From NCBI GenBank assembly GCA_020796225.1, contig CM036759.1, forward strand, positions 20,843,813 through 20,907,812: DNA of 64,000 nucleotides, read 5' to 3'. The position numbers and the translations under genes were made by a program. The DNA is from Arion vulgaris (taxonomy: Eukaryota > Mollusca > Gastropoda > Stylommatophora > Arionidae). The notes under the pieces are model-generated. The model had not been told where the DNA came from. It saw only the letters and a program-made list of their open reading frames with translations, and did not search any database. Positions 55,695 to 64,000 of the stretch are shown piece by piece; position 1 is the stretch's first letter, and every line of letters starts with the position of its first letter.

Positions 55695-55893
55695 AAAACA
55701 GGACGACTTTCACAATATGAGAGAATTAGAGACATGTCATTCTGCCTAGAAAGACAATCTTCAGCGACAGAAGATCTCGAAGGAGGTGATTTGACTTGTG
55801 TTGCTGAAGCTCCTGTCGTTAAGAAATTTGATATCAATACGATATTTCATTACTTTAGAGTTTGTAGATGCGGCATCTGGCATGAGAGGAGAA
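55695..55893 (+). other. Unassigned open stretch between two repeats
   Basis: The frame stays open with TKTGRLSQYERIRDMSFCLE, RQSSATEDLEGGDLTCVAEA, PVVKKFDINTIFHYFRVCRC. No family recognised. It may be the remaining 3' part of the LINE broken by the SINE-C, since CAGTACT joins them. Confidence 0.3.
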
Positions 55894-56575
55894 ATTGGTT
55901 ATTGGTTATTGGTTATTGGTTACTAAACTGACGTCATTGCACTCCGGGCAGACCCATAGATGCTCAGTCTCCCCAACAGATATCGAAGAGTATGCATACT
56001 GATGGTTCCGGTGGCTCGCTGATTAAACACACCTCTCACTCTGCCTCTCAGACATCCAGTTGAGAACAACGGGTAACTCCAAACTGCTTAAATCGCTTGA
56101 TCGATTCAACATCGATTTTAGTGTCCTCATCCAACAGAGAGTCTCGAAGAGACGAGAATATCCCCTTATCCATCTTCAACTCCCCAACAATCGATGCTGT
56201 TGATGCAAGCCTGTCCCTCTCTCATTACCGTAAACACCCGCATGCCCAGGACAGTATATCCACGTAAGCCCCTGGAGGTTAGAAACTTCTATAGACGACA
56301 TCCACTCATACTGAAACCTGTCCTTTGGATCTTGTGAAGCATCGACTGAGAGTCAGATACAACAACTGCCCCAGTAAATGAAGTCCCAGAAATCCAATGG
56401 AGGGCAGCAGTAACGGCCTCAACCTCCATCCTCATACTAGAAGTAGTTGTCCTGTACGTCCCACTTCGCTCTGCAACAACCCTACCATGCGCATTAACAA
56501 AGAAACCCCAGCCGGATTTCTCACCACGTTGAACTGACCCATCGGTATATACAGTAACATCGGTATATACAGTAA
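55894..56575 (-). mobile_element. RNase H LINE 3' part
   Basis: Minus: YTDGSVQRGEKSGWGFFVNA near 56545-56485, VVAERSGTYRTTTSSMRMEV (Glu region), DSQSMLHKIQRTG near 56360, CPGHAGVYGNERDRLAS near 56240, the basic tail and CPECNDVSLVT near 55950-55920, then a tail seen on + as TTGGTTA repeats. Frame breaks present. Near twin of 60975-61690. Confidence 0.88.
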
Positions 56576-56600
56576 CATCGGTATATATATATATATATAG
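56540..56600. repeat. 18-bp tandem and (TA)n run
   Basis: Two copies of ATCGGTATATACAGTAAC then a TATATATA run, at the truncated end of the RNase H LINE copy. Confidence 0.8.
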
Positions 56601-56890
56601 AAATTCCGAAGGACTGTAAGAGTAGCAAAGATCTGGTCAGGACACGCTATTTGGTGATTATGTTAATATGTGTTCTTGAATATTGTAATAGTTATGTAAA
56701 AGAAGCAGTTGATCGTCTGCGAAAGTTATAACCTTTCGCCTTATAGTTATGATCTACTGGAATCATTTTAATTTGTCCAATATTATTGTTTTCACAATAC
56801 AGCCAGTAAGAATAAAAATGACAGCAAATAAAATCACGGTTTCTGTTCGAAACGGTTCAGTGAGTTACCATTCTTGAAGATGTGCTGCAA
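56595..56890 (+). mobile_element. LINE 3' UTR fragment
   Basis: AATTCCGAAGGACTGTAAGA, TATGTTAATATGTGTTCTTG and CACGGTTTCTGTTCGAAACG parallel 58862-59150, so both are 3' ends of one LINE family. Confidence 0.75.
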
Positions 56891-57070
56891 AGAGAGCAAC
56901 GTCCTATAAAGGATACGCATCTAGATGATGACGAAATCTCATACTATTCCTTTGTCGCCGTCTCTAAAAACAACAAGTCAGCATAACCAAGAACATCACA
57001 CTGAACAGAATTGGTGCAAGTACACGCCCTCGTTTAACATCATATGACACAAGAAAGGGATCATCTAGCT

Positions 57071-57527
57071 CAGCGTTTCCCAAAGTGGGCGGGACTGTCC
57101 CCAGTGGGCGCTGAAGCGTTCTAGGGGGCGATAGGGGGTTCAGAAGAATTTGAGAGGTGGGGGTGGTGTTCAGGCGATTAGGCGTCGGTGGCTCCTTAAA
57201 GAAGTAATTAGAAAAAATATTTTTAAATAAATTATTTATTATTTTCGTGATTTTACGATTGAATAATCATTAAAATTTGAATTCTGAATTTAAATTCATC
57301 TTATGCCCGTCTTACACGATCCCTTTTTTCATCAATTTGTTATTTCATGCATATAATCATTTGAAAATTGACAATGTATGACGGAAATATATATCAATTT
57401 TCATGTCAAAGAGAACATGTTTATATGTGGGAGGGGGCGTTGGCAAACTGTTATAATGTGTAGGGGGCGTTACAAAGTTTATGTTGAGCAAAGTGGGCGG
57501 TGGGTCAAAAAAGTTTGGGAATCTATG
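57071..57527. mobile_element. hAT-type MITE, 457 bp
   Basis: Left CAGCGTTTCCCAAAGTGGGC; right AAAAAGTTTGGGAATCTATG. The 8-bp target duplication ATCTAGCT is exact (57063-57070, 57528-57535). Subterminal GTGGGCG and AGGGGGCG motifs recur at both ends. No transposase ORF. Confidence 0.93.
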
Positions 57528-57535
57528 ATCTAGCT

Positions 57536-57789
57536 CCTTTTCTTGAACTTGAACCTGTATGCTATTATTCAGTTGCTGCACTATTGTGATACATTTATTT
57601 GATCATTTCTTTGTCATGACCTTCTTCCATAAACTGTTTCTACCAGCTCTGTTAAACGTTTTTATCAAAGTGATTAAACATGTGTATACAATGTTATTGT
57701 AGGAACTTTTCTTGTAACCGTATTACAATAAACATAATATAAACAGTTTTACTTTCTTTCGTGAAACCACGTTGTTATTTTATGTATAA
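57536..57789. other. Intergenic DNA
   Basis: AT-rich; nothing recognised. Confidence 0.3.
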
Positions 57790-58136
57790 GACTTAACAGC
57801 TCTTTAATTCTTTATTTTAAAACTTATGTAATGGGAGAATTTAAGGAGCACAGTTACCTATGTCGGTCAGCATGACATATGATGACAGTACAAACTAAAT
57901 AATACATGTAAAGGTCACAACAGGAAAATTAACTTTGAAAAACAAAGAAGTTAAGAAGTTATGACAATATCAAGAGAAGAAACGAAACAAATTTCTTCAT
58001 AGCAAACCAACAACTGGGACAAAGGAAAAACGTCTCGAATTTGAGAACCTCAAAGGAGCAGATGGAAGAATCAATACTTCAACAAAGCAAAGATGCAACA
58101 AAGCAAGACAAATCATCGGCCAAATGATACCGATAT
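57790..58136 (+). mobile_element. LINE RT fragment
   Basis: Close relative of 33440-33800: GTCGGTCAGCATGACATATG, CAGTACAAACTAAATAATAC, TTCATAGCAAACCAACAACT, GATGCAACAAAGCAAGA. Encodes QRCNKARQIIGQMIP before it is cut off. Confidence 0.75.
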
Positions 58137-58250
58137 GTCTCCACCCCTCTTGGCAGAAATGGCACACCACCTGGCCAAAAATGTTGCACAAAGCAACCAA
58201 CAACAATCTTAGGGTTCTCCGGACAAAATTGCACATGGGACTCGGTCCTG
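58137..58250 (-). mobile_element. SINE-B fragment
   Basis: AGAAATGGCACACCACCTGG, TTGCACAAAGCAACC and ACAATCTTAGGGTTCTCCGG are the reverse complement of the SINE-B mid body. It sits between two LINE pieces. Confidence 0.65.
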
Positions 58251-58480
58251 ATGTCACATCACCATGTTGCATTTTGCCTTTCTTATCCTGAAGGAAAGAT
58301 TCGATCAAGTTCAGCAGGTTTAGCGGACAGATAACCTTCTCCAGTATCATGAACATTATAGCTCTGTTGATGAGGCCAAATGCTTTAGTGAGGTCAATGA
58401 AGGCAGTAATGTGTGGCTTGTGTTGTTCTCTACATTTTCTTGTACCTGCTTTAGGGAGAAGACAGTATCTAAGTTTGACC
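58251..58480 (-). mobile_element. LINE RT fragment (FxDLTKAF region)
   Basis: Minus: REQHKPHITAFIDLTKAFGL, INRAIMFMILEKVICPLNLL, IESFLQDKKGKMQHGDVTSG. This is the RT domain block with the DLTKAFD motif. It could be the upstream part of the family seen at 165-1190. Confidence 0.8.
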
Positions 58481-58694
58481 TTTTCTCACGGAACCAATCT
58501 TTGACTCACGATACACACTGCCAGCAAACTTTTTCAATCTGTTCAGTGGACCATAACTAGAAAGCGTAAAGTTATGTTTGTATCATGACTTTGAGTTTTC
58601 GAAAAATTGTGTTTCCTTCTGTAATCTGGTTGCCGTTTGCTTCTATTAAGTTAAACGCTCTTTGATATTTCCTTAAGTATGTTAATTCCAATAG

Positions 58695-59170
58695 AAATAT
58701 TTTGGACATATAACGAGACATGAAGGGTTGAAAAAGATCATTATGAAAGAGGCATCCCGGCAAAGAGGAGAAGAGGACGATCACAGAGAAGATGTATTCA
58801 AGATGTAACTGATGATTTGAGCATGATGGTTGCAGAGGCGTGACATCTGGCACATGAGAGAGAGAGAAATTCCGAAGGACTGTGAGGGTAGCAAAGAGCT
58901 GCTCATGACAAGCTACTGGATGATGCTGTTAATATGCGATCTTGAGTATTGAAATAGTTATGTCCAAGAAGTTTTAGATCATCTGCGAAAATTAATAACC
59001 TTACGATTTCTAGTTATGGTCCACTGAAATCAATTTAATTTCTTCAATATTATTGTTTCACAATTCAGCCGACAGCCAGCAAGAAGCAAAATGGCGGCAA
59101 ATGAAATCACGGTTGTATACCAGTTCCTGTTCGAAACGGTTCAGTGAGTTACCATCATTCTTGAAGACAT
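58695..59170 (+). mobile_element. LINE 3' end and UTR
   Basis: NIFGHITRHEGLKKIIMKEA, SRQRGRRGRSQRRCIQDVTD, DLSMMVAEA, a stop, then EREKFRRTVRVAKSC, followed by a ~270-bp UTR shared with 56595-56890. Confidence 0.78.
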
Positions 59171-60171
59171 CAACATTTCTTCATATGTTTACATTAGCTA
59201 CACGGGTGTCCAAGTGCCACTTCCTCCTGGAAAATGGCTTTCTGATAAAACATTGTGATTGACTGCTGCTAACTAGCTATGGTTTAAACATCTATAAGAA
59301 GTTAATATTTCTATACATGAAGCCAGCAATCGAAATCTGATCTGAATATGGTATTCTCCATTTCTGCATAGTAAACTAATAACTAAACTTTAAAAAAAAA
59401 TTATTTCGCGTATTTTTAAAGAAAGTTTATTATGTCAAGTATGCAATTATAATAGAACATGTCATGTTCATAATTTCGATGTCAATGATCTTTAGTTTTT
59501 CTGTGTCCTAGAGTTTAGTATGTCAAGTATGCAATTATAATGGGATATTTCTTGCTCATAATTTCGATGTCAGTGTCCTTGAGTTTTAAATGTGTATTAA
59601 TTCGAAGTTCACTTTATCAAACGTAAGTCTTCCCATGGAAATATTCTAAAAGTTCAGTGTTGTAAATGTATTCTGAAATAGTTTCTCAATTTCAAATGAC
59701 CATTTTGAGCCACTGCGTATCTGATCATGCATACAGTGAATGTATATTTCCATTTGTCTACATAAGTTCATCTGACAAGTTTCTAATACAAGTTATTCAA
59801 GCACGACAAAGGTTCAGAGGTCAAGACACTACATGTGTATACTTAACTACACACGCAAAACTTTATCTATACAATTCTATGTTTACACATGATTTTATTA
59901 CTGGATCTTGAGGTATTCTGGCCTTGGTGAAAGAATTGGCAACAACACATTAATACAGCGGTTTTCAGTCTCTGCGCCATGGTACATTAGTGTGTCTACT
60001 TTTGTTATGAACATTGTCGCTTTCAAGCCTCGACTAACATAAATTAGGACAATACAGTAAAGTATCGATTTTTAACCACTATGTGAGATTTCGAAACTCC
60101 CGAAAAATGATAAGTTTTACCAGTTTAACAGAAAATAATAAATACAATCTTCAAACTACACACCGCTCATG
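59171..60171. other. AT-rich DNA with a ~90-bp direct duplication
   Basis: TATGTCAAGTATGCAATTAT recurs at ~59431 and ~59519 with the flanking CATAATTTCGATGTCA. At 59958 CAGCGGTTTTCAGTCTCTGC looks like a hAT left end, but no right end was found. No gene. Confidence 0.4.
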
Positions 60172-60412
60172 TGGTGCCGGGGGCCACAAGGGAAGCAAAG
60201 AATAGTACTACTGCAACCTACAAGGCATGTCGTAAGAAGCGAGTAATATAGGACCTAGGGAAGCTACCTTAGTAAATAAAAAGCATCGCAGAAATCTGAT
60301 ATGCTGGCCTATTTGTAGGTGCATAGCTGGCACAACGTACAATTGGCTAGCCTTAGGCTTAGATCACATACAAATCCCACAGAGTTGTCGATATGGAGTA
60401 TTTGAAGAAGAA
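60172..60412 (+). mobile_element. SINE-D copy
   Basis: CCTACAAGGCATGTCGTAAG, AAAAGCATCGCAGAAATCTG, CTGGCACAACGTACAATTGG, GATCACATACAAATCCCACA, TTTGAAGAAGAAGAC. Confidence 0.82.
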
Positions 60413-60520
60413 GACTACACAAGCCACAACAAACTGATTTTATCTAGAACAAAAAATGAGCTTTTGGTAAGTGCAACTGTGGTACCGACAAATTTATCTC
60501 TAAACATCTTTTACAAAGCT

Positions 60521-60972
60521 CAACATATGGCGAGCAGTAAGTACTGATATTAACAACGTATGGCGAGCAGTAAGTACTGATATTAACAACGTATGGCGAG
60601 CAGTAGTGATATTAACGTATGCAGCAGTAAGTACTGATACTAACAAAGTATGGCGAGCAGTAAGTACTGATATTAACAACGTATGGCGAGCAGTAAGTAC
60701 TGATTAAAAGTGAGCAGGATTGATATTAACAACGTATGGCGAGCAGTAAGTACTGATACTAACAACGTATGGCGAGCAGTAACGTATTAACAACTTGGCG
60801 AGCAGTAAGTCGATATAACAACGTATGGCGAGCAGTAAGTACTGATATTAACAACGTATGGCGAGCAGTAAGTACTGATACTAACAACGTATGGCGAGCA
60901 GTAAGTACTGATATTAACAACGTATGGCGAGCAGTAAGTACTGATATTCAACATATGCAGCAGTGTACTGAT
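60521..60972. repeat. 33-bp minisatellite
   Basis: About 13 copies, partly eroded, of GTATGGCGAGCAGTAAGTAC+TGATATTAACAAC. A change of ATATTAAC to ATACTAAC recurs, so units were copied with it. The period is a multiple of three, so open frames cross it (NNVWRAVSTDI repeat), but there is no other coding evidence. Confidence 0.97.
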
Positions 60973-60974
60973 TT

Positions 60975-62258
60975 TTTGGTTACTAAACTGAGGTCATTAT
61001 ACTCCGGGCAGACCCATAGGTGCTCAGTCTCCCCAACAGATATTGAAGAGTATGCATACTGATGGTTCCTGTGGCTCGCTGATTAAACCACCTCTCACTC
61101 TGCCTCTCAGGCATCCAGTTCGACTTGAACAACGGGTAACTCCAAATTGCTTAAATCGCTTGATCGATTCAACATCGATTTGAGTGTCCTCATCCAATAG
61201 ACAGTCGCGAAGAGACCGAAGAATATCCCCTTATCCATCTTCAACTCCCCAATAATCAATGTTGTTGATGCAAACCTACCGCTCTCTCATTGCCGTAAAC
61301 ACCCGCATGCCCAGGACAGTATATCCGCGTAAGCCGCTGGAGGTTAGAAACTTCTATAGACGACATCCACTCATACCGAACCCTGCCCTTCTGGATCTTG
61401 TGAAGCATCGACTGAGAGTCAGATACAACAATGGCCCCAGTAAATGAAGTCCCAGAAATTCAATGGAGGGCAGCAGTAACGGCCTCAAACCTCCATCCTC
61501 ATACTAGAAGTAGTTGTCCTGTATGCCCCACTTCGCTCTGCAACAACCCTATCATGTGCATTAGCCAAGAAACCCCAGCCGAATTTCTCACCACGTTGAA
61601 CCGACCCATCGGTATATACAACAACATCAGCATCCCTTGCATTGTCTTCTATCAGCTGCTTAACTGCGAGATCAGCCTTCATGTTGCCCCAATCTCTACA
61701 TTCTCATCCAAGAGTAATGATAACCTTGAGATAGTTCATCATGCTACCATCTGTTGGGATCCATTCTTCTTCTTTTGGTAGAGTCGCAACCGTAGTCACC
61801 TGGCCAATTGTTCTCTCAGCCTGGACCATCCACGACATGCCACGCTTGATTCTCGTGCCCTTAACATCATTAGTGTTCTTGTGTAGTGGATGTCTCTTAT
61901 CCGAAGTAACCCGCATATATGTCTTGGTTTGGGCGATTGCATGACGGGAGCGTAGTGACAGAAGGCCAAGCATATATCTCATCTTCACAATGGGGTATCT
62001 CTAGTGCAGCCCAGAACTACACGCATACCTTCATTCTGAACCCGTTCGAGTCGTTCACATTGTGATCTTGATATCGTAAGAATTCCGAGTCCGTAATCTA
62101 CCACTGACATTACCAGTCGATCGAACAAAGGGCAAGTAGTCTCTGCTCAAGGTGTGCGGCCACCATAACTTTGAGAGCCGCAAGACTACGCTTGCACCGT
62201 TGTATCGTCTGTTCGAAATGGTGTTTGAAAGATAGACTACGATGAAAGTTGATTTCCT
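60975..62258 (-). mobile_element. RNase H LINE, RT C-terminus to 3' end
   Basis: Minus, from ~62258: RT thumb region, then MRYMLGLLSLRSRHAIAQTK, YMRVTSDKRHPLHKNTNDVK, WIPTDG, VVVYTDGSVQRGEKFGWGFL, RSGAYRTTTSSMRMEV, DSQSMLHKIQKGRV, CPGHAGVYGNERAVGLH, CLRGRVRGGLISEPQEPSVC-like text, LWVCPEYNDLSLVTK. Note CPEY for CPEC. Multiple breaks. The longest copy of this family in the window. Confidence 0.9.
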
Positions 62259-62806
62259 AAGAAATTGATATTAACAACATATGCGCAATTGCGAGACGAA
62301 CAATTAGGACATGTTATATTATGTTATGCGATCGACGTCATGGCACATTGGGTATTCCCATTCGTGCTCTGTCCTCCGCTGCAGCAACCATCCCAAAGTC
62401 AATTTGCTCACCGTACTCATGAGAAGTTGATTACTATATCTTCTCTCTCAACCACGGACATATGAAAGTGAAAGATAACAATAATATAAATAGGAACACA
62501 AACCATTGCGCATCGACATGTGTGTGTTGTGACATGCTCTGATGTGTGCCGTTTCAAGACTATGACTACAATTCATGTAACACATAATTCTCTGTTTGTC
62601 CTGGAAAGGACTGAGCAAACTTAGACAACTTGGTATTTGTAGGACGTGTATAGCGTGTACAAAATGATGTGGATGTTGAAGGATGAAAACGATATTGTCG
62701 CATTGGATGTTGTGCATCGCATTTTACAAATGATGGAAATATTACATTTATCAGGAGTCCGATGTAATGGATAGAATATCGACCGTCGTGGTAGGTTGCG
62801 TTGTTT
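62259..62806. other. Intergenic DNA
   Basis: Starts with GATATTAACAACATATGCGCA at 62264, one unit-like scrap of the 33-bp minisatellite. Otherwise unassigned. Confidence 0.4.
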
Positions 62807-62899
62807 TGAAACAACTTTTGTTTGCAGCTTATCTTACAGACATCACGATGAAACAACTTTTGTTTGCAGCTTATCTTACAGACATCACGCTGAAACAAC
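62807..62899. repeat. 42-bp direct repeat, 2.2 copies
   Basis: Copies start at 62807, 62849 and 62891 (partial): TGAAACAACTTTTGTTTGCA+GCTTATCTTACAGACATCACG. A + frame (62767-62985) reads through it as KQLLFAAYLTDIT twice, but nothing else suggests a gene. Confidence 0.93.
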
Positions 62900-63065
62900 A
62901 ATGCAGAGCTGCAAACGAGGTCTTGCATTTCTTTAGTCTAATTAGCCGCACACTTAAACCAGTCACTGTTTGTATCCTTTTTTAATGAAATGGTCATGTC
63001 TGTAGTTGATTAAGAACTAGACATCCTGACGATATCGCTATCACAATGTGTGCACAGGTTTCAAA

Positions 63066-63179
63066 CGAGACATGTCTATAGTCATATGTTGCACTGAGAT
63101 ACTCCCATTGTTGTGAGATGCACGAGACATGTCTATAGTCATATGTTGCACTGAGATACTCCCATTGTGGTGAGATGCA
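63066..63179. repeat. 57-bp tandem duplication
   Basis: Two near-identical copies starting CGAGACATGTCTATAGTCAT. Confidence 0.95.
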
Positions 63180-64000
63180 AGCAAAAAAAATCAGTCAACT
63201 GTACCTTATAAAACGCCCTGACTAAGCCTGAATTCATAGTGAGAGAACTGAAAAAATAATTTGTTGAAGCCTGCCATTTTTGAACCTATCGATTTCTTGC
63301 ACTCCATGTTTTGATGTCCATGTTTGTTTAATTTACCATCAAGATTATTATATTCGTTATCCCGGTTATTTTAAAAATATTATATTGAATGACACAGGTG
63401 ACCTTCTGTTTCTGCGTTTCCGTCCTGTTATCGTTAAAACCACCAAACATGTTAAGGTTATCTCATACCAGAAGCAACCACCATACAAGAATACTAATTA
63501 ATGATACAAAAATCAAGCACCGTGCATATGTCACAGATGATAATAGCTGAAAGGGTAAAAAAGCTATCTGGCCAAATTTTCGACCGTACCAATTATGAAA
63601 AGAATGGATCCCGATAGATGGAAAAGTGGCAAACTTATACAAGGTCATTGTAACTGTCAGAAAAGAATGTATAGAGAAACTGGAATACTGGGAAAGCGGA
63701 CATCGAAACTATGCTGCTGGTAGCAGATGACGAAATGTATGATGATGTTGTTTAATGTGCAGATCTGGGTATGAACGTATTTGTTAGAACATAATACTAT
63801 TTTTAGACGCACGTCGAAGGGTAACTAACGAAAAGGAACATACAGGACAATTACTTGCGAGGTGAGGAAGGAGACTGAGGAATTAACCGCCGCGTTTTAA
63901 TGGTTTTTCTGATACTCGTTTACTATGACGATTATTGTTTCCGAATCTGCCCATGCTTCAGAAGGCACAAAACGTTAGGTGGTAGAGAGGTACGAGGAGG
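63180..64000. other. Intergenic DNA to window end
   Basis: A 73-codon + frame at 63280-63501 (NLSISCTPCFDVHVCLIYHQ...) has no recognisable family. Nothing else supported. Confidence 0.3.

Noticed and set aside
59958..60010. hAT element starting CAGCGGTTTTCAGTCTC
   Set aside because: No matching right end or 8-bp duplication found within about 1 kb.
60769..61062. 97-codon frame with NNVWRAVSTDI repeats
   Set aside because: Product of a 33-bp tandem repeat running into a LINE tail; the period being a multiple of three explains the open frame.
1..64000. Bacterial or phage systems, CRISPR arrays, operons, rRNA genes
   Set aside because: Spaced-repeat arrays, ribosome binding sites and co-directional gene clusters are all absent. 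The tandem repeats have no unique spacers, and spliced exons plus LINEs and SINEs show an animal genome.

Overview
The window is animal nuclear DNA, most likely from an invertebrate with a large, repeat-rich genome. A mollusc is my best guess, but nothing in the sequence proves the phylum. The evidence is GT-AG introns of roughly 0.8 to 3.3 kb, no operon structure, and dense decayed non-LTR retrotransposons, tRNA-derived SINEs, MITEs and minisatellites. Most long reading frames are remnants of transposon proteins or shadows of them.

I can support one host gene: a tandem-repeat galectin on the + strand. Exons 2-9 (29561-41957) are well supported, and a first exon at 28634-28743 is tentative. 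It reads as an N-terminal carbohydrate-recognition domain (CRD), a Pro/Ser/Tyr-rich linker built from three very short exons, and a C-terminal CRD ending in a stop at 41955-41957. The nine-exon model is 975 nt, 324 residues, and in frame throughout. Both CRDs have lost canonical sugar-contact residues, but different ones. Linker exon 5 has two acceptors 10 nt apart; one keeps the frame and the other would end the protein after the first CRD.

Layout. 1-28.3 kb: transposon graveyard with LINE fragments, SINEs, a 28-bp minisatellite (15.2-15.8 kb) and a nearly complete RTE-type LINE (24255-27533) with an 8-bp target duplication. 28.3-42.0 kb: the galectin gene, with introns holding LINE, SINE and MITE copies. 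42-49 kb: LINE and SINE remnants plus a mariner-like hairpin. 49.3-50.6 kb: two RNase H-bearing LINE copies head to head. 51-60 kb: LINE remnants, a hAT-type MITE with a SINE inserted in it (53240-53889) and a second hAT-type MITE (57071-57527). 60.5-62.3 kb: a 33-bp minisatellite with an RNase H LINE beside or inside it. 62.3-64 kb: no recognised gene, two short tandem duplications.

Repeat families, with labels used only here: SINE-A (tRNA-like head, AATC tail), SINE-B (tRNA-like, ends near CCTTTAAA), SINE-C (poly-A tail), SINE-D (GAA tail), SINE-F, SINE-G, SINE-H (ends near the GATATRMYANGATTTTC block), a TTAA-flanked MITE, hAT MITEs, RTE/CR1-like LINEs without RNase H, and RNase H LINEs ending in an LWVCPEC motif. 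Nested insertions with target duplications give a relative order of several insertions. No prokaryotic genes, CRISPR arrays, rRNA genes or convincing stand-alone tRNA genes were seen.
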